NCBI RefSeq assembly: GCF_002161215.1
Contig: NZ_NFMB01000001.1
Coordinates: 186,001 to 250,000 of the forward strand
Reading direction: 5' to 3'
DNA from: Flavonifractor sp. An10
GTDB taxonomy: Bacteria; Bacillota; Clostridia; Oscillospirales; Oscillospiraceae
DNA length: 64,000 nt
Shown here in pieces: positions 50,562 through 59,585 of this stretch. Positions within the stretch are counted from its first letter, which is position 1. Each line of letters opens with the position of its first letter. Below the pieces are notes generated by a model. The model made no database searches. It was given only the letters and a program-made list of their open reading frames with translations, and was not told the origin of the DNA. Position numbers and translations under genes: made by a program.

Positions 50562-52313
50562 CTATGCACCGGCTTTGCGGTTCCACCCGCGGCTCTGCTG
50601 CCGCACGGTGATGAAGTTTTGATAGATCCCATGCTCCTCCATCAACGACTGGTGGGTGCCCCGCTGAGCGATCTCCCCATTGGATACAACGAGGATCTGA
50701 TCCGCACCCCGGATGGTGTTCAGGCGGTGGGCGATGACCAGCAGAGTCTTGCCCTGCACCAGCTCCGAGATGGCCTGCTGGATGTAGCTCTCATTGTCAG
50801 CGTCCACGCTGGCGGTGGCCTCGTCCAGGATAACGATGGGGGCGTCCTTCAGGATGCAGCGGGCGATGGAGATCCGCTGCCGCTCCCCGCCGGAGAGGCT
50901 TGCCCCTCCCTCACCGATCACCGTATCGAACCCATCGGGCAGGGCCATAACAAAGTCGTAACAGCGAGCCTTGCGGGCCGCCTCCAGCACCTCCTCCCGG
51001 GTGGCGTCCGGGCGGCCCATGGCGATGTTGTTGTAGATGGTGTCCTGGAAGAGATAAACCCGCTGGAACACCATACTGATGTGGTCCATCAGGTCGGCCA
51101 GTTTCACCTCCCGCACGTCCTTCCCCCGGACCAGCACCCGTCCGTCCTTCACGTCCCAGAAACGGGTGAGCAGATTGGCGATGGTGGATTTGCCCCCGCC
51201 GGAGGGCCCCACCAGGGCCAGCATCTGGCGCCGGGGCAGGGAGAAGGAGATGTCGTGCAATACATCTTTCTCCCCGTAGGCAAAGCGCACGTGCTGGAAC
51301 TCCACCTCCGGCGCCTCATTGGTCTCCGGGATGGAGTCCCGGCCGTCGTCCGGCAGCTCCGGCTCGTGAAAGACCTCCTCGATCCGGTCCATGCAGCTGT
51401 TCATGACGGTCAGCCGGGTGGCCTGGGTATACAGGGCCTTGATGGGGCCGAACAGGTCAAAGACAAAAAGCATGATGCCCACCAAATAGGGGACGCTCAT
51501 GAGCCCGGCGCTCTCCAGCGCCAGGGCAATGGCCGTGATAGCCGCAGCCCCCAGGCCGTAGGCCAGGTTCAGCCGCAGCTGCCAGGGGGAGTGGTCCTCC
51601 TCAAACTGAAGACTGGTGTCGCAGCTCCTTTGGAAGTTATCGGTCAGTTCCCGGGACTTCTCTCCCAGCAGATTGTAGGTCTTGATGATCCCGATGCCTT
51701 CCACGAAGTCCAGCACCGCCTCGGTGAGATTCTCGTTCTGCTCCTGCCGCGCCACGGAGTCCTGGAGGGCCTCGCGCTTCATGCCCCGGGCAATGAGCAG
51801 CACGATGCCGATGATCGCAAGGGCTGCCAGGCCGATCCAGAGGTCAAAGCAGAGCAGGAATACCACCAGGATGGCTTGAGCGAAAATATAGCTCATCATG
51901 TCCGCCAGTACGGTCATGCAGTTTTCCTCAATGAACACCATGTCGGAGGAAAGGACGGAGCTGATTTTGCCAATGTTGCCCTCGGTGAAGTAGCCCATGG
52001 GCATCCGCCGCAAGTGGGCGCCCAGATCCATCCGCATGTCCGAAAATACCAGGAAACCCGCCGCGGACTGGAGCCGGTCGGCGATGTGGTGAAAGAGGAC
52101 CTGAAGCAAGACGCAGACCACCAGGGCGATACCGTACCAGAGGCAGTCGCCGGCGGTGATGGTCCCCTCGTAAAAGCTGGAGAGCACCAGGAACGCCAGC
52201 ATGATCGGCGCCTTGGCCAGCAGGGATTTCAGGAACGAAAAGACAAAGGCGATTTGGATCCGCCGCTTATATCGGCTGGAGACCGCCAGAATCCGTTTCA
52301 TCAGTTGGATCAT
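50562..52313 (-). CDS. ABC half-transporter (TMD-NBD), pair 2, second subunit
   Basis: The start is placed at ATG 52313 (MIQLMKRILAVSSRYKRR) with GAGAGGAGG before it; the ATGA overlaps the stop of its partner. It encodes 583 residues with six helices and an NBD containing GPSGGGKST, LSGGERQRISIARCIL and ILDEATASVDADNE. It is a paralog of the subunit at 46233-47963, so the two loci arose by duplication or came together as related modules. The substrate is unknown. Confidence 0.88.
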   Translation of the reverse strand: MIQLMKRILAVSSRYKRRIQIAFVFSFLKSLLAKAPIMLAFLVLSSFYEGTITAGDCLWYGIALVVCVLLQVLFHHIADRLQSAAGFLVFSDMRMDLGAHLRRMPMGYFTEGNIGKISSVLSSDMVFIEENCMTVLADMMSYIFAQAILVVFLLCFDLWIGLAALAIIGIVLLIARGMKREALQDSVARQEQNENLTEAVLDFVEGIGIIKTYNLLGEKSRELTDNFQRSCDTSLQFEEDHSPWQLRLNLAYGLGAAAITAIALALESAGLMSVPYLVGIMLFVFDLFGPIKALYTQATRLTVMNSCMDRIEEVFHEPELPDDGRDSIPETNEAPEVEFQHVRFAYGEKDVLHDISFSLPRRQMLALVGPSGGGKSTIANLLTRFWDVKDGRVLVRGKDVREVKLADLMDHISMVFQRVYLFQDTIYNNIAMGRPDATREEVLEAARKARCYDFVMALPDGFDTVIGEGGASLSGGERQRISIARCILKDAPIVILDEATASVDADNESYIQQAISELVQGKTLLVIAHRLNTIRGADQILVVSNGEIAQRGTHQSLMEEHGIYQNFITVRQQSRGWNRKAGA

Positions 52314-54058
52314 TGTGCCGCGCCTCCTCTCTGATTCACGCCCCATTGGGCGCTGTCCTCCGCAGCCTGCCAGAGCTTTTGATACGCCGGGCAGCGGCCA
52401 AGTAGCTCCTCGTGGGTGCCCACATCGGCCACAGTACCCTGCTCCAGTACGCAGATTTGATCCGCATTCACGATGGAGTGGAGCCGGTGGGCGATGACGA
52501 GGACTGTCTTGCCCCGGATCACTTCGGCAATGGCCTCGTTCATCTTCTCCTCATTCTCCGGGTCCATGAAGGCGGTGGCCTCGTCCAGGACCACGATGGG
52601 GGCGTTTTTCAGGATTGCCCGGGCTAGGGAAATGCGCTGCCGCTCCCCGCCGGAGAGCATCTTGCCCCCGTCCCCGGCCATGGTGTGGATGCCGTGCTCC
52701 AGCCGGGCGAGGAACTCCCCGCACTGGGCCTTCTCCGCCGCGGCCAGCACTTCCTGGTCCGTGGCCTCCGGGCGGCCCAGGCGGATGTTCTCCAGCAGGC
52801 TCATGTTGAACAGGAACTGCTCCTGGGCCACATAGGAGATCTGGGCGTTGAGGGCCTCCACGCTCATCTCCCGGATGTCCTGGCCGCCCACGCGGATGCT
52901 CCCGCCGATCACATCATAGTAGTGGACCAGGAGCTTTGCCAGGGTGGACTTGCCGCTGCCCGACTCCCCCACCAGGGCGGTGAGGCTCCCCTCTGGTGCG
53001 GTGAGGGAGACGCCGTGGAGCACCTCGTCCTCCTGGTAGGCAAAGCGGACGTCCTCAAAGGAAATGGAGTGATCCTCACCGAAGAAAGGCGCGTCTGTCT
53101 GCTCCAGAGCAGGCGCGCCCATCAGCTGCTCCAGGGCGGTGATCTTGTAGTTGATCTGGGGCAGGGTGGACATAAACCCCAGTGCCCGCAGCAGGGGCGC
53201 ACCCACGCCGAAGGACATGCACAGCACCAGGGCGAAGTCCGGCAGGGTGGAGTATCCTACCAAAACCAGATACGCCCCGATGGGCAGGGTGAACAGGGCC
53301 ACACAGGGCAGGATGCTGTTGTAGAGGGCCATCCAGGGCCAGCAGACCTTGTACCAAGCCAGGGTGAAGTCCCGGTAGCCCCGCACATCCTGCTCAAAGC
53401 GCTGGTAGGACTCCCCATCCCGGTTGAAGACCTTCACCACCTCCATGCCGTTGATGTACTCCACGATGGTGTTGTTCATCTTCTGGGCGGAGGCGTAGTA
53501 AGCACCCATCTTGCTGGTGCCGGCGCGGTACATGGCCATCATAGCCACCAGACCCAACGGCAGAGCACACAGAGAGAGCAGTGCCAGCTTCCAGTCCACG
53601 AAGAACATGGCGAGAAAGACGAAGGCAGGCACCGCCAGATTGGCCAGCCCCTCCGGCAGGGCATGGGCCAGCAGCAGCTCGATGGAGTCGATGTCGTCAA
53701 TAAACATCTTCTTCAAGGCGCCCACGCCCTTCTCCTGGATCACGCCCAGGGGCTGCCGCTCCAGCTTTCCCTGGAGGGAAGCCCGCAGGTTTTTCAGGGT
53801 GTTGTAGGCCGCCCGGTGGGAGAGGGACAGGCCCTTTACATATAGGACAGCGTATAGGACCCCGCAGACGGCGATGGCCGCCACCCGCCACGCCGCGTAT
53901 CCCAGCTCCAGCGATTCCCCCAGTAGCAGGGGCCGGATCAGTTGGTAGATGAACAGGAAGGGGAGCACATTCATGACGATGCCGATGAGCATCACCGCCA
54001 TAGAGAGATAGGTGGTCTTCCGATACTCGCCCGCATACTCCAAAACTTTTTGAAACAC
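52310..54058 (-). CDS. ABC half-transporter (TMD-NBD), pair 2, first subunit
   Basis: A 582-residue half-transporter with the transmembrane part to about residue 310 and an NBD with GESGSGKST, LSGGERQRISLARAIL and VLDEATAFMDPENE. It is paralogous to the protein at 47960-49702. AAAAGGAGG precedes the ATG, and operator site D lies 22 bp upstream of the start. A terminator and a TetR gene precede it, the same order as in module 1. Confidence 0.9.
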   Translation of the reverse strand: MFQKVLEYAGEYRKTTYLSMAVMLIGIVMNVLPFLFIYQLIRPLLLGESLELGYAAWRVAAIAVCGVLYAVLYVKGLSLSHRAAYNTLKNLRASLQGKLERQPLGVIQEKGVGALKKMFIDDIDSIELLLAHALPEGLANLAVPAFVFLAMFFVDWKLALLSLCALPLGLVAMMAMYRAGTSKMGAYYASAQKMNNTIVEYINGMEVVKVFNRDGESYQRFEQDVRGYRDFTLAWYKVCWPWMALYNSILPCVALFTLPIGAYLVLVGYSTLPDFALVLCMSFGVGAPLLRALGFMSTLPQINYKITALEQLMGAPALEQTDAPFFGEDHSISFEDVRFAYQEDEVLHGVSLTAPEGSLTALVGESGSGKSTLAKLLVHYYDVIGGSIRVGGQDIREMSVEALNAQISYVAQEQFLFNMSLLENIRLGRPEATDQEVLAAAEKAQCGEFLARLEHGIHTMAGDGGKMLSGGERQRISLARAILKNAPIVVLDEATAFMDPENEEKMNEAIAEVIRGKTVLVIAHRLHSIVNADQICVLEQGTVADVGTHEELLGRCPAYQKLWQAAEDSAQWGVNQRGGAAQ

Positions 54059-54079
54059 AGTCGAACCTCCTTTTTTTGA

Positions 54080-54097
54080 GATTAGTTATCGCTAACT
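54080..54097. promoter_or_regulatory. Palindromic operator, site D
   Basis: GATTAGTTATCGCTAACT, with one mismatch in the left arm (GATTAG) and one in the right (CTAACT) relative to GGTTAG-N6-CTAACC. It lies 22 bp upstream of ABC pair 2. Confidence 0.7.
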
Positions 54098-54108
54098 CTT
54101 GGCCGGTG

Positions 54109-54130
54109 AAAAACCTCTCCGCTGGAGAGG
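54109..54130 (-). terminator. Terminator of the second TetR gene
   Basis: On the minus strand CCTCTCC and GGAGAGG form a 7-bp stem with a 3-nt loop, followed by TTTTT. Confidence 0.75.
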
Positions 54131-54136
54131 CTTTCC

Positions 54137-54754
54137 CTATTTCTGAAAATGCAGCGCGCCATGCCAGTTGAACAGACCGCAGACGATCCGGCAATGGGCC
54201 TCGATCTGTTCCCAGGTGAAGTGATGGATGAAGGGCTCATAAATCGTGGTCCAGAAAGCAGACAGCAGGATGTGCAGCTCCGCCGGTTCTACATCGTTCC
54301 GACACAGGCCACGCCGCTGGGCCTCCGCCAGATAGGCGCTGGTGGCCTTCGTCAGAAGTTCCACCCAGTCGTGGGGGAAGTTGGCGTACCGGGTTCCCTG
54401 GGAGCAGGAGAGCAGCAGATAGAAGTCGTCCCGCCGGTCGTAGAGGAAACGGAACCACCACATCATGTCCGCCCCATCCATGTCCCACGCCTTGATCAGT
54501 TCCTGGTTGGACATGGCCGTGGGGTCCTTATCCCCCCGGACATGGGCCACTTCGTACAGGTCCGACACCGTCTGTTCCACCACCGCACAGAACAGCTCCT
54601 CCTTTCCCTTGTAGCGCTTATACAGCGCTCCTGTGGTGACTCCGGCCCCCTCGCAGATGGTCTTAAGGGACGCTTTTTCAAAGCCGCTTGCCAGGAACTC
54701 TGTTCGGGCGCTCTCCAGGATCCGGGGATCAATGGAGCGGTCCGCCACTGCCAT
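54137..54754 (-). CDS. TetR-family repressor 2
   Basis: A 205-residue regulator with helix-turn-helix LKTICEGAGVTTGALYKRYKGKEELF. The ligand domain differs from that of TetR 1. GGAGG precedes the ATG (CAAGGAGGCGATTGC). It sits upstream of ABC pair 2 and divergent from the DUF4491 gene. A 30-bp dyad between its promoter and start is the likely autoregulatory operator. With module 1 it gives two TetR-ABC-ABC cassettes in tandem. Confidence 0.88.
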   Translation of the reverse strand: MAVADRSIDPRILESARTEFLASGFEKASLKTICEGAGVTTGALYKRYKGKEELFCAVVEQTVSDLYEVAHVRGDKDPTAMSNQELIKAWDMDGADMMWWFRFLYDRRDDFYLLLSCSQGTRYANFPHDWVELLTKATSAYLAEAQRRGLCRNDVEPAELHILLSAFWTTIYEPFIHHFTWEQIEAHCRIVCGLFNWHGALHFQK

Positions 54755-54772
54755 GCAATCGCCTCCTTGGAA

Positions 54773-54802
54773 GATAATTAGATTACCGATAATCTGATTA
54801 TC
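54773..54802. promoter_or_regulatory. Putative TetR 2 operator
   Basis: Two 13-bp arms, GATAATTAGATTA and TAATCTGATTATC, are complementary except for one base and are separated by CCGA. The dyad lies directly after the -10 box of the TetR 2 promoter. Confidence 0.7.
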
Positions 54803-54831
54803 AATTTAGCACAGCGGAACCTCGATGTCAA
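54803..54831 (-). promoter_or_regulatory. Promoter of the second TetR gene
   Basis: On the minus strand TTGACA (54826-54831) and TAAATT (54803-54808) are 17 bp apart. Confidence 0.75.
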
Positions 54832-54955
54832 GAGGCAGTTGTGACACCACGGTCATGTGATTTTTGACTGCTGACGCAGGCGATTGAGGAGAAATGACAG
54901 CTCGTGGGTTTCCACATTTGTTTTTCTGTGATATGATGTCCGCGAGGTGATGTCG

Positions 54956-55243
54956 ATGGAACTGAACTGGGAAGGCGTTGTCGTGGGCGCCGCGTCGCTG
55001 CTGGTGATCGGGGCGTTCCACCCCCTGGTGATCTGGTGCGAGTACCGCTTCACCCAGCGGGTCTGGCCGGTGTTCCTGATCGCCGGCCTGCTCTGCCTGC
55101 TGACGGCCCTTTTGATCCAGGGGATCTTGTCCATCCTTTTGGGGCTGCTGGGCGCCGGCTGCCTGTGGAGCATCCGGGAGCTGAAGGAGCAGGCCAAGCG
55201 GGTGGAGCGCGGGTGGTTTCCCAAAAATCCCAAAAGAAAATAA
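54956..55243 (+). CDS. DUF4491-type small membrane protein
   Basis: The start is placed at ATG 54956, 6 bp after GAGGTG, giving 95 residues. Two or three membrane helices are followed by a basic tail. The block FHPLVIWCEYRF, and the end CLWSIRELKEQAKRVERGWFPKNPKR cut at about 20 residues, are characteristic of DUF4491 proteins as I recall them. Function unknown. It is divergent from TetR 2 and may be a housekeeping gene unrelated to the regulon. Confidence 0.75.
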   Translation: MELNWEGVVVGAASLLVIGAFHPLVIWCEYRFTQRVWPVFLIAGLLCLLTALLIQGILSILLGLLGAGCLWSIRELKEQAKRVERGWFPKNPKRK

Positions 55244-55288
55244 CCGGCTGCCGCAGGAAGGATTTTCTGTCCTGCGGCAGTCTGTTTC

Positions 55289-55317
55289 TTGACAGCCGGG
55301 GTACAGTTTTATATAAT
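55289..55317 (+). promoter_or_regulatory. Consensus sigma-A promoter before site E
   Basis: TTGACA (55289-55294) and TATAAT (55312-55317) are 17 bp apart, a perfect match. Operator site E starts 8 bases after the -10 box. Confidence 0.85.
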
Positions 55318-55325
55318 TGCCCTAC

Positions 55326-55343
55326 GGTTAGCAATATCTAACC
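55326..55343. promoter_or_regulatory. Palindromic operator, site E
   Basis: GGTTAGCAATATCTAACC has perfect 6-bp arms and overlaps the expected transcription start of the promoter at 55289. Confidence 0.8.
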
Positions 55344-55723
55344 ACGGGTGAATACAATACTTAACTTAATTAAAAAGTTCCGAAGGAGTCATTGCTGTGA
55401 TGGATCACTTGATCAGATGGATACCTAAGAAAATGTTGTCAAAGTTGATCTTCTGCACTTGGACTCCGCTGATCCGGAGGGAGGCTGTCGTCATCACGAT
55501 GGGTACCATTGCTGCGGACAGCACCACCATAGACAGGAAAATAAGCATGACGCGGAAGAATAAGAAAAAACGAAGTCATCAACAATCTGCCTATTGGAAA
55601 GCGGATCATGAAATCCACGGGGAGGACTGGAATCACCCGCATGGGAACACGCACAGCGGTCTGCTGCTCCGGGGAACAGGATCTCCATGTCCTCCGCAGA
55701 TGAATCCGGAAGGGGAGATGACC
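55344..55723 (+). other. 380-bp leader before the methyltransferase gene, no clear gene
   Basis: The transcript from the promoter at 55289 crosses this stretch before reaching the methyltransferase start at 55724. The coding frame is open backwards to an ATG at 55400 behind GAAGGAGTC, but that 108-residue extension is low in structure, rich in Lys/Arg/His, and unlike the methyltransferase. It could be a long leader, an unrecognised small protein, or a decayed gene. An opposite-strand frame here encodes a hydrophobic stretch but has no supporting start. Confidence 0.4.
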
Positions 55724-56515
55724 ATGAAGCCAGATTATCGGAATTGGATGCCCAGGGGCATGATCGTGGGGCTGGGAACCGCCACCGGCGTACTGGTGGC
55801 GGGAAGCGCGGCTGCAGTCAGATCACGGCTGCCCATGGGCCGGACGGCAAAGCATCTTGCCGGAGCAGTCCTGGGCCTGGGCGCTGTGGGATGTCTGGCG
55901 GGGGCGGCGTGGAGCCTGTACGCCCGGGCGATGTTTTCCTACGAGGGCGGGCGGCAGTTGTCCCGGCAGATCATCGAGGGCGTCGCCTCATACATTGAAC
56001 TTCCGGAGGGCGGCGTGGGCCTGGATGTGGGGTGCGGCAGCGGGGCGCTGACCATCGCCTGTGCCAAACGGAACCCCCAGGGCCGCATGGTGGGCATCGA
56101 CCGCTGGGGCGTGGAATACGCCTCCTACAGCCGGAAACTCTGTGAGCGGAACGCTCAAGCCGAGGGGGTGGACAATGCTGCCTTTCAGAAGGGCGACGCC
56201 CGCCATCTGGATTTCCCGGATGAGACCTTCGACGCAGTGACCAGCAACTACGTCTACCACAACGTCATGGGCGCGGACAAGCGGGTGTTGCTTCTGGAGA
56301 CCCTGCGGGTGCTGAAAAAGGGCGGCGTGTTCGCCCTCAACGACGACATGAAGCCCCGGATGTACGGGGACATGGAGGAATTTGCCCGGGAACTGCGGGA
56401 CATGGGCTATGAGGACGTGCGCCTCATTGACACCGCCGCGGAGGCCTTCGGCTCCCGCCGCTGGGCTGCCATGATGATGCTGGACAATTCCCGGATGCTG
56501 GTGGGGCGGAAGTAA
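55724..56515 (+). CDS. Membrane-anchored class I SAM-dependent methyltransferase
   Basis: The start is placed at ATG 55724 behind AGGGGAG, giving 263 residues. Two N-terminal hydrophobic segments (about 12-30 and 44-64) anchor a cytoplasmic Rossmann domain. The SAM-binding DVGCGSG is at residues 101-107, an acidic loop VGIDRWG follows, and the later D-A-x-x-S-N-Y-V-Y-H-N block is motif II. The substrate is unknown; similar enzymes methylate quinones, lipids or small metabolites. It is downstream of operator site E and upstream of a hydrolase and an AraC gene. Confidence 0.82.
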   Translation: MKPDYRNWMPRGMIVGLGTATGVLVAGSAAAVRSRLPMGRTAKHLAGAVLGLGAVGCLAGAAWSLYARAMFSYEGGRQLSRQIIEGVASYIELPEGGVGLDVGCGSGALTIACAKRNPQGRMVGIDRWGVEYASYSRKLCERNAQAEGVDNAAFQKGDARHLDFPDETFDAVTSNYVYHNVMGADKRVLLLETLRVLKKGGVFALNDDMKPRMYGDMEEFARELRDMGYEDVRLIDTAAEAFGSRRWAAMMMLDNSRMLVGRK

Positions 56516-56615
56516 GACGGAGGTTTGTCATGACCTATACCTATGGTGAGATTGGAGCAGCACGCCCAACTGGTCACAGAGTTTATCGGAGCGCATGTGT
56601 AAGGAGGGATATTCC

Positions 56616-57518
56616 ATGAGCGTTCGGTATCAGCTGATTTCAGCATTTGTAAAGCGTATGGGGATGAAACAGCTCTTTTCCCTGCCAGCCGGTGAACTCC
56701 TGGAAAAGGCTCGGAAAATGAACCGCGGCCGCCGATTTCGACTTCCGAAGGATCATAAAGCCTTTTACGGAGATCGGCTGATTTTGGATCACTATCATTG
56801 CCTGACCATTCAGAGGAAACGGGAGTGTGCCCCCAAAGCCATCCTGTACCTGTTCGGAGGCGGCATGGTCATTGGCCCAGACCAGGGAGATGTCAAGACG
56901 GCCCGGGACCTTGCCGCCCGCAGCGGCTCTGACTGCTGGCTGCCCTTCTATCCGCTTTGTACCGACCACTACATCACAGAGACTTATGAAATGGTGTTTC
57001 AATGCTATAAAGAAATGGCGGGGATCTATGGCGCAAAACAGGTTTCCGTGGTAGGATTCTCCTCCGGCGGTGCGTTGGCGGTGGGGATTCCGCTCCACAA
57101 TAACGCGCTTGGGCGGCCTGTGGAGATGCCCCGGCAGGTCATTGCCTGCTCCCCGGGCAGCCTTCCCGCCTCACGAGGGGAGTGGGAGCGGATGCGGCAG
57201 CTCAATGGCCGGGACATTTTGGTAGACATTGCTTTGATGAAATCAGAGCGGGAAATTATGACAAAAGGACAGGAGGTGCCGGCGTATATGCTGTCTGGAA
57301 CGAAAGGGGATTTTACCGGCCTCCCGCCGCTCCACTTTTACTACGGTGGGGACGAGTTGCTCTCCGCCCTGGCAGAGTCCTATGTCGGCGTCTGCAAGGC
57401 GGCGGATGTGCCCTACACCATGACCGTCGCGCCAGGAATGTGCCACTGCTACGCCATGGTTCCCTGGTTCCCGGAAGGGAGGGCGGCCTATCTGGAAATC
57501 GTGGAGCGGCTTCGATAG
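56616..57518 (+). CDS. Alpha/beta hydrolase (fold-3 type)
   Basis: The start is taken as ATG 56616, behind AAGGAGGGATATTCC; it gives 300 residues. The oxyanion motif LFGGGMVIG and nucleophile elbow GFSSGG (Ser about residue 147) are present, with the catalytic Asp in YGGDELL and His in MCHCYAMV. It resembles acetyl esterases of the HSL branch. It follows the methyltransferase gene by 100 bp and precedes an AraC regulator by two bases, so the latter two are cotranscribed. Confidence 0.82.
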   Translation: MSVRYQLISAFVKRMGMKQLFSLPAGELLEKARKMNRGRRFRLPKDHKAFYGDRLILDHYHCLTIQRKRECAPKAILYLFGGGMVIGPDQGDVKTARDLAARSGSDCWLPFYPLCTDHYITETYEMVFQCYKEMAGIYGAKQVSVVGFSSGGALAVGIPLHNNALGRPVEMPRQVIACSPGSLPASRGEWERMRQLNGRDILVDIALMKSEREIMTKGQEVPAYMLSGTKGDFTGLPPLHFYYGGDELLSALAESYVGVCKAADVPYTMTVAPGMCHCYAMVPWFPEGRAAYLEIVERLR

Positions 57519-57519
57519 A

Positions 57520-58278
57520 ATGGAACCCTTCATCTTTCGTGTCCGGGATTGCTATTACATCCGGGCAAGCTATCCCTCTCCGGCGGAGCATCGCCACTTC
57601 GCCGCCCACCTGGTATTTGCCATGGAGCGGCCCTTTACCGCCCTGGTGGATGGCAAATCCGTGGAAACGGTGGGCATCGCCATCGGATCCGACGTTCCTC
57701 ACACGATACTGAGCGTGGATCCGGCCTTGGTGGTGTTCATCGACGAGCTGACCCCTATGAGCCGCTGTGTGAAACACACACTGTTGCAGGGTGCTCCTTG
57801 GCGGGCGCTGGATGCGTCTGTTTCTTCCAGGGTGGGGAAGCGGTGGGGAGAGGTACGCACGGAGACAGATGCGGCCACCGCCGCTGCTGAGACTGAACGG
57901 CTGCTCGGATTGCAGGCAGAGCACGCTCCGGCGGAGGACCCGCGGGTGCTGGAGGCCGCAGCCTACATGAAATCGGCCCCCGCTCTGGAGCAACTTACCA
58001 TTCGGAATGTGGCCCGGGCCGTTCACCTGTCTCCCAGCCGCCTGACTCACCTGTTCCGGCGGGATACCGGAATATCCCCCAGCCTCTATCTGGCAAACCT
58101 AAAGCTGGAGCGGGCCTTCTACCTGCTGGATACGGGACGATCTCTCACCCAGGTCTGCATGGACGCGGGCTTTGCCACCCCGTCCCATATGGCGGATACC
58201 AGCCGGAAGCTGTACGGCATGTCCATGACCGAGGTGGAGCAGATCTTCCTGACCGGCCTGGGTCAGAACAGCAGATGA
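57520..58278 (+). CDS. AraC-family transcription regulator
   Basis: A 252-residue regulator. The N-terminal 120 residues form a cupin-like effector domain with a HRHF motif. The C-terminal AraC domain carries two helix-turn-helix units: LTIRNVARAVHLSPSRLTHLF and the second with VCMDAGFATPSHMADTSRKLYG. It begins one base after the stop of the alpha/beta hydrolase gene. It likely responds to a hydrolase or methyltransferase substrate and may activate the downstream hydrolase gene at 58345. Confidence 0.85.
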   Translation: MEPFIFRVRDCYYIRASYPSPAEHRHFAAHLVFAMERPFTALVDGKSVETVGIAIGSDVPHTILSVDPALVVFIDELTPMSRCVKHTLLQGAPWRALDASVSSRVGKRWGEVRTETDAATAAAETERLLGLQAEHAPAEDPRVLEAAAYMKSAPALEQLTIRNVARAVHLSPSRLTHLFRRDTGISPSLYLANLKLERAFYLLDTGRSLTQVCMDAGFATPSHMADTSRKLYGMSMTEVEQIFLTGLGQNSR

Positions 58279-58344
58279 ACAGAAGTAAATCAGATAAGTT
58301 CCTGCTACAATGTCCCTATCTTACAACAAGAAAGGGGCATTGTG

Positions 58345-59511
58345 ATGTCTGTACTGACTTTTCCCACAGGGACCTATCACTTCAACGACCATCCGCTCTT
58401 TGACTTCCAGCTCAACCGGGTGGTCATGTGGAACCACGGAGACCCGGCGGAGATCCAGGCCCGGGGCGGGGAGATTACGGACTTTCCCTCTTGGGAGCGG
58501 GTCTTAAAGGAGCTTTCCGCCCAGGCGGAAGCCCGGGAGGACTGGGCGGCCGCCGCCGGATATCTTCGGATGGCGGAGTTCTTCATTGCGCCGGACACCC
58601 CGGAGTGTCATGCTGCTTATGACCGGGCCAGGGAGATCTTCTATACACACTTTACCTACCTGTTTGCGGAGCAAGGCGGCCCCATCCACCGGGAGGAGGT
58701 GCCCTATGCGGACGGCGTTTTGCCCTGCTGGCGGATCGTGCCCGCAGATACCTCCAAGGGCGCAATCCTGTTCCATGGCGGCAACGACTCCCTGCTGGAG
58801 GAGTTCACCGACGCCCTGCTGTACCTGGCCCAGGGCGGCTATACGGTGCTGGCTTTTGAGGGCCCCGGCCAGGGGGCGGCCCTGCGGAAATCCGGCCTGA
58901 CCTTCACGACGGAGTGGGAGAAGCCGGTGGGCGCAGTGCTGGACCACTACGGAGCGGAAGATGTGACCATCATCGGCGTCTCCCTCGGCGGGGAGCTTTG
59001 CATGCGGGCGGCAGCCATGGAGCCGCGCATCCGGCGGGTGGTGTCCTGGAGCGTGCTGCCCAGCATCTATGGCGCGCTGATGGCAGATAAGCCGGCGGAG
59101 ATCCGGGCGAAGCTGGAGCACTGGCTGGACGAGAACAACCGGGACGCCATCTTGGACCTCTACGCCGGCCTGGCGGAGCGGGAGCCGCTGTTCCGCTGGT
59201 CCATCCAGCACTCCAACTACGCCTACGGCACCTCCGATGTGTACGAGTATCTGCAAAAAGCCCGGGCCTTCACCATTGAGCCGGTAGCGGAGCGGATCAC
59301 CCAGGATGTGCTGCTTCTCAGCGCTCGGGAGGATCTGCTGGTGGACTTCGCCCTCTACAAGCAGGAAATCGACCTGCTGAAAAACACCCGCTCTCTGGAG
59401 TTCGCGGCGCCCGGCCGGGCGCTGAACGGCCAGGCCCACTGCAACATGGGCAACACTAAATATATGCTGGACTTGATTCTGAACTGGAACGACCGGATGC
59501 TGGAACGATAA
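58345..59511 (+). CDS. Alpha/beta hydrolase of the FrsA/DHPON-hydrolase type
   Basis: A 388-residue protein with an N-terminal helical cap (about residues 1-120) and a C-terminal hydrolase domain. The oxyanion-side motif is FHGGNDS, the elbow GVSLGG (Ser about residue 216), the Asp in SAREDLLVD, and His in QAHCNMG. This layout is that of pseudooxynicotine hydrolase-like C-C or ester hydrolases. AAAGAAAGGGG precedes the start. It ends at a terminator hairpin. The substrate is unknown. Confidence 0.82.
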   Translation: MSVLTFPTGTYHFNDHPLFDFQLNRVVMWNHGDPAEIQARGGEITDFPSWERVLKELSAQAEAREDWAAAAGYLRMAEFFIAPDTPECHAAYDRAREIFYTHFTYLFAEQGGPIHREEVPYADGVLPCWRIVPADTSKGAILFHGGNDSLLEEFTDALLYLAQGGYTVLAFEGPGQGAALRKSGLTFTTEWEKPVGAVLDHYGAEDVTIIGVSLGGELCMRAAAMEPRIRRVVSWSVLPSIYGALMADKPAEIRAKLEHWLDENNRDAILDLYAGLAEREPLFRWSIQHSNYAYGTSDVYEYLQKARAFTIEPVAERITQDVLLLSAREDLLVDFALYKQEIDLLKNTRSLEFAAPGRALNGQAHCNMGNTKYMLDLILNWNDRMLER

Positions 59512-59552
59512 CAGCGGCAGGCCCCTATAAAATCGAAACCGACTTGCAAGAG

Positions 59553-59585
59553 GAAGGGCACAGCTCATTCGAGCCGTGCCCTTCT
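59553..59585 (+). terminator. Terminator hairpin after the FrsA-type hydrolase
   Basis: GAAGGGCACAGCTC pairs with GAGCCGTGCCCTTC (one mismatch) around ATTC, followed by TGTG; the T run is weak. Confidence 0.6.
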
